From Actinomycetes bacterium (lineage in GTDB: Bacteria > Bacillota > Sulfobacillia > Sulfobacillales > JAIMBI01), in the NCBI GenBank assembly GCA_023565505.1, contig JAIMBI010000002.1:1-64000 (forward strand): a DNA stretch of 64,000 nucleotides. The letters run 5' to 3'. Of the stretch, positions 15,896 to 24,347 are shown one piece after another (the stretch's first letter is position 1; each line of letters starts with the position of its first letter). A program made the position numbers and the translations under genes. The notes beneath the pieces are model-generated. The model saw only the letters and a list, made by a program, of their open reading frames with translations. It was not told the DNA's origin and did not search any database.

Positions 15896-16833
15896 GCGGC
15901 GTCACGGTCGTGACCCCTGTGCGTCTGCGGCCCGAGCAGCGCCGCCGGATCGAGGAAGTCGGGCCGGTGCGCCTGCTGGGTCCCGAGGGGTGGGCGGAAG
16001 CCCTTGCAGAGGCCGACGTTCTCTTCGCCTTCGACGTCACCGAGGCGGACCTGGAGCGGGCTCCGCGCCTCAGGTGGCTGCAGATCCTCTCGGCCGGTGC
16101 CGATCGTCTGCCCCACGCGGCCCTCCGGGCACGCGGCGTCCGGGTGACCAATGTCGCCGGGATCCACACCGAGGCGCTGTCGGAGCACGCCCTGCTCCTC
16201 ATGCTGGCCCTGGCGCGGCGCCTGCCCGTCGCCGTGCGCCTCCAGGCGGAGCGCCGCTGGGACCAGGAACCGTTCCGGCGGCTTGCGACCTTGGCGGGCA
16301 AGACCGCCCTGGTGGTGGGATACGGCGCGGTGGGGCGAGGCTTGGTCCGCCGCCTGGAGGCCCTGGACATGACGGTCCGCGTGGTCTCGCGACGCCCGCG
16401 GACCGACGGGTCGGTGGTGGTCGAAGGTCTTGAGGCGTTAGACCGGCACCTTGCGGAAGCCGACTGGGTGGTGCTCACCCTGGCCTTGACGCCCGAGACC
16501 CGGGGACTCTTCGACGCCGCGCGCCTGGCACGCTTCAAGCCCGGGGCGGTCCTGGTGAACGTGGCGCGGGGGGCCATCGTGGACGGGGAGGCCCTGGCGG
16601 CGGCGCTCGCCGCCGGCCGGCTCGGCGGGGCGGGCCTCGACGTGGCCCCCGCGGAACCCTTGCCTCCGGAGCATCCGCTCTGGACGCTACCCAACGTCCT
16701 CATCACCCCCCACGTGGGGGGGCGGCAGGAGCACTACGTGGATCGTGCCGTCGCCGTCTTCTGCGACAATCTGCGGCACTTTCTGGCCGGCCGGCCGTTC
16801 CCGCGGGAAGTGGACCTGACCCGGGGCTACTGA
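15892..16833 (+). CDS. D-2-hydroxyacid dehydrogenase, NAD(P)-dependent
   Basis: A 313-residue member of the D-isomer 2-hydroxyacid dehydrogenase family. It has the NAD-binding glycine motif VVGYGAVG, the Arg region VNVARGAIVDGEALAAAL, a catalytic Glu in LDVAPAEPLPPEHPL and the catalytic His in ITPHVGG. The substrate cannot be fixed; hydroxypyruvate, glyoxylate or 2-ketoacids are possible. The GTG start overlaps the thrS stop (GTGA), so it is translationally coupled to thrS and falls under the T-box. Confidence 0.88.
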   Translation: MSGVTVVTPVRLRPEQRRRIEEVGPVRLLGPEGWAEALAEADVLFAFDVTEADLERAPRLRWLQILSAGADRLPHAALRARGVRVTNVAGIHTEALSEHALLLMLALARRLPVAVRLQAERRWDQEPFRRLATLAGKTALVVGYGAVGRGLVRRLEALDMTVRVVSRRPRTDGSVVVEGLEALDRHLAEADWVVLTLALTPETRGLFDAARLARFKPGAVLVNVARGAIVDGEALAAALAAGRLGGAGLDVAPAEPLPPEHPLWTLPNVLITPHVGGRQEHYVDRAVAVFCDNLRHFLAGRPFPREVDLTRGY

Positions 16834-16933
16834 AGGTGGCAGGGAATCGCGGCCGCACCGCGTAATGCCTGTTCGAAGATGCCCCGAGCGGGGGAAGGGG
16901 GGAGGGGCCGGTCTTGGGCCGGCCCCGGACAGG

Positions 16934-17911
16934 ATGGGACGGATCGTGGATCTGGCGCTGGCCGTGAGCGGCGTCGAAGGGCTGGCGGAACGTATCGGGC
17001 GGGCCGGTCATCAGCTGGTCGTGCCGGAGGCGGCGCCGACGTCGGAGGCGGAGGTGGCCCGCTGGGTGGCCGAGGCGGACGCCGCCATCGCCGGCTCGCG
17101 GGAACCTTACAACGCCGCGACCTTGGCGGAGGCGAAGCGGCTGCGCGTCATCTCGCGGGTCGGCGTGGGCTACGACAACGTCGACGTGGAGGCGGCCACG
17201 CAGCGGGGCGTGGCATTGGCCCTGACCCCGGGGACGATCGAGGAATCGGTGGCCGACCTGGCTCTGGCCTTGCTGCTGGCCTGTGCCCGGGGCCTGCCCG
17301 CGATGAATGCCGGGGTTCACGCCGGGCAGTGGCCGCGCATCTTGGGGATGGAACTGGACGGCAAGTGCCTCGGCATCCTGGGGCTCGGGCGGATCGGCCG
17401 GGCGGTGGCCCGCCGGGCCCAGGCTTTCGGCATGCGGGTGGTCGCGTACGATCCTGCGGCCGACGCCGCCTACGCGGCGGCCCACGCCATCACGCTGCTC
17501 CCCAGCACGGAGGCGGTGTTGGCCGAGGCCGACGTCGTGTCGCTGCACCTGCCGATGCAGCCGCATCTCCGAGGCTTCGTGGGACGGGAGTTCCTGGCGC
17601 GGATGCGGCCCGGGTCCATCCTCATCAACACGGCCCGCGGACCCCTGGTCGACGAGGCGGCGTTGGCCGAGGCGCTCCGCTCCGGTCACCTGCGGGCCGC
17701 CGGTCTGGACGTCCTGGCCCAGGAGCCGGTCGCGGCCGACAACCCGCTCCGGGGTCTCTCCAACGTGGTGCTGACGCCTCACGTCGCCTCCTATACCCAC
17801 GAGGCGTGGACCCGGATGGTCACCCGGGCCGTGGACAACGCGCTCGCCGTGCTGGCCGGCGGCCGCCCGCCGGGCCTGCTCAACCCCGAAGCCCTGGATC
17901 GGGGTCGGTAG
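16934..17911 (+). CDS. D-3-phosphoglycerate dehydrogenase-like hydroxyacid dehydrogenase
   Basis: A 325-residue D-2-hydroxyacid dehydrogenase. It has SRVGVGYDNVDV, the NAD motif GLGRIGRAVARRAQAFGM, the Arg segment INTARGPLVDEAAL, a Glu in LDVLAQEPVAADNPL and the His in LTPHVAS. This pattern is closest to SerA-like and glyoxylate/hydroxypyruvate reductases, but the C-terminal ACT domain of SerA is absent. The ATG at 16934 fits the family N-terminus. An in-frame ATG at 16865 would add 23 poorly conserved residues. It lies 100 bases after the preceding dehydrogenase. Confidence 0.85.
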   Translation: MGRIVDLALAVSGVEGLAERIGRAGHQLVVPEAAPTSEAEVARWVAEADAAIAGSREPYNAATLAEAKRLRVISRVGVGYDNVDVEAATQRGVALALTPGTIEESVADLALALLLACARGLPAMNAGVHAGQWPRILGMELDGKCLGILGLGRIGRAVARRAQAFGMRVVAYDPAADAAYAAAHAITLLPSTEAVLAEADVVSLHLPMQPHLRGFVGREFLARMRPGSILINTARGPLVDEAALAEALRSGHLRAAGLDVLAQEPVAADNPLRGLSNVVLTPHVASYTHEAWTRMVTRAVDNALAVLAGGRPPGLLNPEALDRGR

Positions 17912-18133
17912 GGAGGGGGCGCGGAGGCGAGGGGGCGGCCCGAGGCCGCGCGGCGCCCAGTCTTGGGCATCCCGGGCGGGAATGGTCCAACGCGGCGACA
18001 AGCCACCCTCCACAGGGCGCGGCCGGCCATTCGGCCCCTGCGCCCCGGGGCGACGCGATGCGCCGCATCCCGTCGGGCGATACCTGACCGGACCGGGCCC
18101 GCCGGTCCGGTCGGGTCGCGGGGAGGGCGCCGT

Positions 18134-19741
18134 CTACGCCGGATCGACGAGGACGCCCGGATTGAGGATGCCCCGGGGATCCAGCTCCGCCTTGGCGGCT
18201 CGGAGCGCTGCGCGGAAAAGCGGCGGCAGCTCCTGGTCGTACCAGCGACGGTGGTCACGCCCGACGGCGTGGTGGTGGGTGATCGTCCCGCCCAGTCGCA
18301 CGATGGCCTCCGAGACGGCTGTCTTGATGTGTTCCCATGCGGCGAGGGTGTCGGCCGGGCGGGTCAGGGCCCTGAAGGAGAAGTACGGCGCCGGCCCGTC
18401 GGGGTAGACGTGGGTGAAGCGACAGGCCACCCAGCCCGGATGGCCGGAGATCTCGCGGATGGCCCGTTCGGTCGTCTCCACCAACGCGCTATAGAACGCC
18501 TCGAAGCGGTCCCACGTCACTGCGGTCTCGTACGTGTCGGCCACCACGCCGGCCGGGACCAGGACCTCACGGGCGTACGGCGCCCGGAGGAACGCGTCGC
18601 GCCATGCGCCCGCCGATCCCGTGCGGGCGACGGCAGGGTCGTCGGTCGCGCTCCGTGCGGACTCGGGCTCCCCGCCGAAATCCCGACAGAGTTCGAGGGC
18701 CCGCGACAGGGCCGCGTCGACGGGATGATCCGCCGACTCGAACCCCAGGACCAGGACGGCCCGCGTCCCGTCCCCCGCGCCCGCTTCCCCGGCTTCGTGG
18801 GGGTCCAGGAGACGGCAGTTAGCCGGGAAGAGCCCACTCTGTGCGAGGGCGCGGACGGCCCGGGCGCCGGTCAGGAAGTCGGGGAAGAAGACGGCGGCCA
18901 TGGCCCGGTGACGCGGTCGGTCCTGTAGACGCATCCACGCTTCGGTGATGACGCCCAGGATGCCCTCCGACCCGATGAAGAGGCGGTCCGGCGCGGGACC
19001 GGCGCCCGACGCCGGCAGGCGCCGCGTCTCGACGACGCCGCGCGCCGTGACGACCCGGAGGCCTTCCACGAATTCGTCGATGTGGGTGTAAAGGGTCGCG
19101 TAGTGCCCGCCCGACCGGGTGGCGATCCACCCGCCGAGCGACGAGTACTGAAACGACTGGGGGAAATGCCGGAGGGTCAGGCCGTGGGGCCTGAGTTGCG
19201 CCTCGAGGGCGGGGCCGAGGACGCCCGCCTGGATCCGGGCGGCTCGGGAGACGCGGTCGATCTCCAGCACCCGGTCGAGTCGCCCGAGGTCGAGGGACAA
19301 CGTCCCGGCATAGCCGTCGCCCACGGCCGGTTCCACGCCGCCCACCACCGAGGAGCCGCCGCCGAAGGGGACGACGGCGACGCGCCGGTCGGCGCACCAG
19401 TCAAGGATGCGGACGACATCCTCCTCCGAGGTGGGATAAGCGACCAGGTCCGGGGCCGGGCCGAATTCCCGGCGGAAGACCCGCACGATATCCCGCAACG
19501 ACTTCCCGTAGGTGTGCAGCGCCCGTTCGTACGGGTCCGCCGTGATCCGATCCGCCAGGCCGGCCGGCGGCTCGATCCGCGGCGGGCGGAGGTCGAGATC
19601 CTCAATCCGCGGCGGGGGGACGGCCTTGAGCTCCGCGACGCCGAACCGGAGCGCCATGCGGCGGAGCAGATCCGCTTGCTCGGCGGGCGTCAGGCCTTCA
19701 CCTTCCAGGCCCCATCCCCAGAACTTCCGGCGTCGTGTCAC
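18134..19741 (-). CDS. FAD-linked oxidase, glycolate oxidase/alkyl-DHAP synthase family
   Basis: A 535-residue flavoprotein. The FAD_binding_4 (PCMH) domain shows VAYPTSEEDVVRIL, VVPFGGGSSVVGGVEP and the SLGGWIATRSGGHYATLYTHIDE segment. The C-terminal FAD-oxidase domain contains CRFTHVYPDGPAPYFSF and THHHAVGRDHRRWY, which resembles the His-rich active-site loop of alkyldihydroxyacetone-phosphate synthases more than D-lactate dehydrogenase. The GTG start has an AAGGAGGGT ribosome-binding site. It is the last gene of a minus-strand unit with acyl-CoA ligases, 117 bases after fadD. An ether-lipid role or hydroxyacid oxidation are both possible. Confidence 0.82.
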   Translation of the reverse strand: MTRRRKFWGWGLEGEGLTPAEQADLLRRMALRFGVAELKAVPPPRIEDLDLRPPRIEPPAGLADRITADPYERALHTYGKSLRDIVRVFRREFGPAPDLVAYPTSEEDVVRILDWCADRRVAVVPFGGGSSVVGGVEPAVGDGYAGTLSLDLGRLDRVLEIDRVSRAARIQAGVLGPALEAQLRPHGLTLRHFPQSFQYSSLGGWIATRSGGHYATLYTHIDEFVEGLRVVTARGVVETRRLPASGAGPAPDRLFIGSEGILGVITEAWMRLQDRPRHRAMAAVFFPDFLTGARAVRALAQSGLFPANCRLLDPHEAGEAGAGDGTRAVLVLGFESADHPVDAALSRALELCRDFGGEPESARSATDDPAVARTGSAGAWRDAFLRAPYAREVLVPAGVVADTYETAVTWDRFEAFYSALVETTERAIREISGHPGWVACRFTHVYPDGPAPYFSFRALTRPADTLAAWEHIKTAVSEAIVRLGGTITHHHAVGRDHRRWYDQELPPLFRAALRAAKAELDPRGILNPGVLVDPA

Positions 19742-19858
19742 GAGGTGACCCTCCTTTTAACTTAACCTACTTTATGGCCCGCGTTGTGACCCTCCGGGTG
19801 ACCCTTCTTGTGGCCCTCCCTGGGCTTCGGTCCCACGGCGGCGTGGCAGCTCGGGCCG

Positions 19859-21445
19859 TCAACGGCCGGCCAACTCGCGGGCCCGCGCGCGCAACTCGGT
19901 CTTGAGCACCTTGCCGACGCCGTTCTTGGGCAGTTGCTCCGCGAAGAAGATGCGTGTCGGCGCCTTGTAGTGGGCCATGCGGTCGCGGCAGTAGGCGACC
20001 AGCTCCTCCTCGGTCAGCGCGGGGTCGCGCCGGACGACCCAGGCGACGGCCTCTTCGCCCAACCGTTCGGAGGGGATGCCGACTACGGCGGCTTCAAGGA
20101 CCCCGGGGTGGCCGAGGAGCACCTCCTCGACATCCCGCGGGTAGATGTTGAATCCGCCCCGGATGATGAGATCCTTCTTGCGGTCGACGATGCTCACGTA
20201 CCCGTCGGCGTCGACCCGGGCCATGTCGCCTGTCGCGAGCCACCCGTCGGGGGTCAGTACGGCCCGGGTGGCTTCGGGGTTCCGGTAATAGCCTTTCATG
20301 ACCCCGACACCCCGGACCCAGAGCTCGCCCACCTCACCGGGGGGGACGTCGCGGCCGTGCTCGTCGACGATCCGGATCGCGACGCCGGGGATCGGCACGC
20401 CGACCGTGCCGGGCTTGACCGGCATGCCGCGGCGATGGCCGGTGACCACCGGAGCCGCCTCGGACAATCCGTACCCTTCGTAGACCTCGGCGTGGAAGCG
20501 GGCCCGGAAGGCCTCGAGCAGAGTAACCGGCAGCGGTGCCGAACCCGAGGAGACGGACTCCAGGCTGGAGAGATCGTAGCGGTCGGCGTCGGGACTGTGG
20601 ACCATGGCGTGGATCATGGCCGGCACGGCGGCGAAGGAACGGATCCGGAACCGCTCGATGGCCTCGAAGACCGCCTTGGGGTCGAACCGGGCCATGATCA
20701 CGAGGGCGCCGCCGACCATGAGCGTCACGGTGGCGGCCGTGAACCCGTAGACGTGGGCCAGGGGCAGCACGCCGAGGGTGGTCTCGCGGGCACGGTCGGC
20801 GCTCAGCTGCACCAGGTTGGCCGCGTTGCCGTAGAGGTTGCGGTGCATGAGCATGACGCCTTTGGGGCGGCCGGTGGTGCCGGACGTGTAGAGGATGACG
20901 GCCACGTCCTCCTCGGTCAGCGCCGGACGCGGCGAAGGCCCGTCGTACGGCGGCCCGGCGGCCTGGGGATCATAGCGGAGCAGGGTCAACCCGCCGGCGT
21001 CCACGCGCTCGGGCATGGCCTGGGGCCCCATGACGACGACGGCCGGAGGGTGTTCCAGACCGGCGGCCGCCGCCGTGATCTTGGGGAGCACCGTGGCGTC
21101 GGTCAGGACCACCTTCGCGCCGCTGTCCCGCAGGATGTAGGTGAACTCCGGTGGCTGGAGCAGGAACATGACGGGCACGATGACGCCGCCGGCACCGAGC
21201 ACGCCGTAGTAGGCGAAGATGACCTCGGCCGCGTTGGGCATGGACACCACCACCCGGTCCCCCGGTCCGACTCCGAGCGAGGCCAGCAGGCGGCTGATGC
21301 GGTCCGCGTGGTTCAGCGTGTCGACGTTGGTGAAGGTGCGGGGGCCGTCGTAGAGCAGCGGGTAAGGACCGTAGGCGGCGATGTTGTCCGACAGGACCCG
21401 CGTGAGCAGTTGTGGGGCCATTCGACTTGCCTCCCGAATGTCCAT
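19859..21445 (-). CDS. Long-chain fatty-acid-CoA ligase (AMP-forming)
   Basis: A 528-residue ANL-superfamily enzyme that activates a carboxylic acid with ATP and CoA. Motifs are the P-loop YTSGTTGRPKG, YEGYGLSEAAP, the hinge region TGDMARVDADGYVSIVDRKKDLI and the catalytic Lys near PKNGVGKVLK. The length and GYGLSE motif fit medium or long-chain acyl-CoA synthetases. The start lies 9 bases after the TetR gene stop, so they form one operon. The TetR protein probably controls it. Confidence 0.9.
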   Translation of the reverse strand: MDIREASRMAPQLLTRVLSDNIAAYGPYPLLYDGPRTFTNVDTLNHADRISRLLASLGVGPGDRVVVSMPNAAEVIFAYYGVLGAGGVIVPVMFLLQPPEFTYILRDSGAKVVLTDATVLPKITAAAAGLEHPPAVVVMGPQAMPERVDAGGLTLLRYDPQAAGPPYDGPSPRPALTEEDVAVILYTSGTTGRPKGVMLMHRNLYGNAANLVQLSADRARETTLGVLPLAHVYGFTAATVTLMVGGALVIMARFDPKAVFEAIERFRIRSFAAVPAMIHAMVHSPDADRYDLSSLESVSSGSAPLPVTLLEAFRARFHAEVYEGYGLSEAAPVVTGHRRGMPVKPGTVGVPIPGVAIRIVDEHGRDVPPGEVGELWVRGVGVMKGYYRNPEATRAVLTPDGWLATGDMARVDADGYVSIVDRKKDLIIRGGFNIYPRDVEEVLLGHPGVLEAAVVGIPSERLGEEAVAWVVRRDPALTEEELVAYCRDRMAHYKAPTRIFFAEQLPKNGVGKVLKTELRARARELAGR

Positions 21446-21454
21446 GGGCCGGCG

Positions 21455-22024
21455 TCACCGGCGGACCAGGGCCCGGCGGACGAGGTCGGCATAGTAGCCG
21501 GCAATCTCCGGGATGGTCTTGCGCCCGTCCCGCCGGTACCAGCGGTGGACGAAGTTGAGGGCGCCGAGGATGAACAGCGTGGTGACAGCCGGATCCGGCA
21601 CGTCGAGTTCGCCGGCCTCCACCCCTTCGCGCAGGATGGTCTGCAGGAGGTCGCGGTAGACCTTGAGATCTCGCCGGATGGCCTCCTTGCGATCCCCGGT
21701 CAGGTACGGCGTGTCCCGGAACAGCGTCACCGTCCCCGGCTGCTCCAGCTGCAGGGTGATATGCTGACGTACGGCCTGCTCCAACTTGGCGACGGGGGAG
21801 CGGTCGCTTTCGACGATGGCGCGCAGCTTGGCGTTGTAGTCGGCGATCGTCCGACTCATCACCAGAAACAGGAGTTCTTCTTTGGACGCGATGTAGTGGT
21901 AGAGGCTCGGCTTCTGGATGCCGATGGCCTCCGCGATCTCCTCCAGCGACGTGGCCCGGAACCCGCGCTCCTGGAACAGCCGGGTGGCATGCTCCAGGAG
22001 CTGCTCCATCTTCTCCTGACTCAT
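21455..22024 (-). CDS. TetR-family regulator of acyl-CoA metabolism
   Basis: A 189-residue repressor. The N-terminal helix-turn-helix reads RATSLEEIAEAIGIQKPSLY followed by HYIASKEEL. The C-terminal ligand domain resembles the TetR_C group found with fatty-acid operons. It lies between an ADP-forming CoA synthetase (6 bases upstream) and an AMP-forming ligase (9 bases downstream), so an acyl-CoA is the likely effector. Autoregulation of the whole minus-strand unit is expected but no operator was identified. Confidence 0.87.
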   Translation of the reverse strand: MSQEKMEQLLEHATRLFQERGFRATSLEEIAEAIGIQKPSLYHYIASKEELLFLVMSRTIADYNAKLRAIVESDRSPVAKLEQAVRQHITLQLEQPGTVTLFRDTPYLTGDRKEAIRRDLKVYRDLLQTILREGVEAGELDVPDPAVTTLFILGALNFVHRWYRRDGRKTIPEIAGYYADLVRRALVRR

Positions 22025-22030
22025 GACGTC

Positions 22031-24202
22031 CTACGACTCCTCGCGACCGGCCGCCTCCTCGACGGGCACGGCGGCCTCCGATTCCCAGCGCACCAACACG
22101 TCCAGGGCTTCCACCGTGTCCCCGGACACCCACAGCGGGTTGATCTCCAACTCCGCCAGCCACCGGCCGTAGCGCAGCGCGATGTCCCCGATCCGCGCCA
22201 CCACGGCCGCGACCCGGCCGAGGTCCACCGGAGCCCGGCCGCGTCCGCCCGTGAGCAGCGGGGCGGCCTTCAGGGTCCGGAGCAAGGCCTCCACGTCGTC
22301 CGCGCCGGTGGGCAGGACGTCGAAGGCCACGTCGCGCAGCACCTCGACCCAGATGCCGCCGAGCCCGACGGCCAGCACCGGCCCCCACACCGGGTCCCGC
22401 ACTATCCCCACCAGGAGTTCGAGGCCCCCCCGCCGCATGGGACTCACCAGCACGCCTTCGAGGCGCGCGTCGGGCCGATGCGCCCGCACGGCGGCGAGGA
22501 TGGCGTCGTAAGCCGCCCCGACAGCTTCGGGACCCTCGAGGCCGAGGCGGACACCGCCGACGTCCGTCTTGTGGAGGATGTTCGGCGAAACGACTTTGAG
22601 GGCGACGGGCCCGCCGAACGAGCGGGCGGCGTCCACGGCGGCCGCCCGGTCGCGGACGACCCTCCCCGGCACCACCGGCACGCCCTCGCGCGTCAGGAAG
22701 TCGCGCGCCGTCGCCTCGGACCACGGACCGGCGAGCGCCTCGGGAGGCGGCGGGGCTGGAGCCGGCCGGCGGGCCGGGGCCAGGCCCCGCCGGCGGCGGG
22801 CGTGCCAGCGCACGGCCCGGCCGAGGGCGGCGAGCCCGTGGTGCACGCTGCCCACGATGTGCAGCCCGGCCCGGTCGACAAGCTCCTGGCCGAAGGCGGT
22901 CAGGTCGGTGAACGTGGTGCTCATCGTCACGACCGGCCGCGGGCTTTCGCGGATCACGGCCGCGAGGTGGTCGAACTGGGCCAGGAGCGGGGCGGGATCG
23001 GAGGGCGCTTCACGCGGCGGCTGGACCAGGTAGAGGACGAAGTCGAAGCCCGGGTCCCGGAGGACGACCTCGAGGGCCCGCGTCTGCAGGTCGCGTTCCA
23101 CCACGACGTACCCCGTCACGTCGAGCGGGTTCTGCACGGTGGCGAACGCCGGCAGCATGCCGCTCAGGGCCGCCGCGGTGTCGGGCGCGAAGGGCGGGAG
23201 GTCGAGACCCTCGTCCTGGGCCCGGTCGGCGATGATCTCGCTCGCGCCGCCCGACGCGGTGACGGCGGCGAACCGTCCTCCGGGCAGCTCAGGCGTGTAG
23301 GCGAGCAGGCCGGCGGTGACGATGAGGTCCTCCAACGAGTCGACCTGCACGACGCCGTACTTGCGGAAGGCCGCCCGGTTCACGGCGTCGTCCCCGACCA
23401 GGGCTCCCGTGTGAGCCCGGGCCGCCTCGGCCCCCGCCTGGCTGCGGCCCACCTTGAACACCACGAGCGGCTTGCCGCGCTCCAGGGCCCGTTGCGCCAG
23501 GACGGCGAAGCGCTCCGGGTCGCGCACCGTCTCCAGGAACATCGCCACCACACGGGTGGCCGGATCTTCCAGGAGGTATTCGAGCACGTCCGTGGCTCCG
23601 ACCATGGCCTCGTTGCCCATGGACACCAGCAGGCTCAACCCCACCCCGCGGACCTGGGTCAGGGTGAGGACGGCGCTGGCCAGGGCGCCGCTCTGCAGGA
23701 TGATACCCACCGGCCCGCTCTTGAGCGGCGGGGTGATGGGCAGGCCGTAGGGCGCGATGTGGGCTGCCGCGTTGATGTACCCGTTGCCGTTGGGGCCGAG
23801 CAGGATCTGGCCGCGGCGCCGGGCGTGTTCCACCAGACGTGCCTCCCGGGCCCGACCCGCCGCGTCGGTCTCGCCGAAGCCGGCGGTCAGCACCACGGCG
23901 TGGCGGATGCCGAGGTCGGCGGCCTCCTCCAGCACCGCCAGCACCTGGTCGGTGGGCACCATGACGTAGACCAAGTCCACCGGCTCGCCGATGGCCCGGA
24001 GCGACGGAACCGCCGGCGCCCCGTGGACCGTCGGGTGGCGCGGGTGGACGAGGTGGATGCGGCCGGGGAAGCCCAGGGCCTTCAGGTTGGCGTAGGTGTT
24101 GACCGACCAGCGGGAGCGGTCCGTAGCCCCCACGAGCGCGATGCTCTGGGGGGCGAACAAGGCGGCGAGCGCCTCGGGCGCAACCGGTGCAGGCTGGTAC
24201 AT
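22031..24202 (-). CDS. ADP-forming acetate/acyl-CoA synthetase, fused alpha-beta
   Basis: A 723-residue protein. The N-terminal CoA-binding domain starts FAPQSIALVGATDR and continues with the succinyl-CoA ligase-like domain, including LLGPNGNGYIN and the ARAHTGALVGDD segment with the phosphorylated His. The C-terminal ATP-grasp domain contains GPVALKVVSPNILHKTDVGG and LAVGLGGIWVEVL. The enzyme makes acyl-CoA from acid and ATP with ADP release, or the reverse to gain ATP. The ATG at 24202 has a GGGAGGG ribosome-binding site. A 26-residue upstream extension lacks family similarity. Substrate is unknown. Confidence 0.88.
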   Translation of the reverse strand: MYQPAPVAPEALAALFAPQSIALVGATDRSRWSVNTYANLKALGFPGRIHLVHPRHPTVHGAPAVPSLRAIGEPVDLVYVMVPTDQVLAVLEEAADLGIRHAVVLTAGFGETDAAGRAREARLVEHARRRGQILLGPNGNGYINAAAHIAPYGLPITPPLKSGPVGIILQSGALASAVLTLTQVRGVGLSLLVSMGNEAMVGATDVLEYLLEDPATRVVAMFLETVRDPERFAVLAQRALERGKPLVVFKVGRSQAGAEAARAHTGALVGDDAVNRAAFRKYGVVQVDSLEDLIVTAGLLAYTPELPGGRFAAVTASGGASEIIADRAQDEGLDLPPFAPDTAAALSGMLPAFATVQNPLDVTGYVVVERDLQTRALEVVLRDPGFDFVLYLVQPPREAPSDPAPLLAQFDHLAAVIRESPRPVVTMSTTFTDLTAFGQELVDRAGLHIVGSVHHGLAALGRAVRWHARRRRGLAPARRPAPAPPPPEALAGPWSEATARDFLTREGVPVVPGRVVRDRAAAVDAARSFGGPVALKVVSPNILHKTDVGGVRLGLEGPEAVGAAYDAILAAVRAHRPDARLEGVLVSPMRRGGLELLVGIVRDPVWGPVLAVGLGGIWVEVLRDVAFDVLPTGADDVEALLRTLKAAPLLTGGRGRAPVDLGRVAAVVARIGDIALRYGRWLAELEINPLWVSGDTVEALDVLVRWESEAAVPVEEAAGREES

Positions 24203-24347
24203 GTGTCCGTCTTCCCTCCCCAGCGGACTCGACTTGTTGGGTGCGACCTGCGAACGGTCCCGGCACCGGCCGGCCTCCATCCGACCTGTTTTGACGGAGA
24301 CCGGCCGGCTCCCTCCCGCCGCGGACGGTGCACCGGGACGGCGCGGG

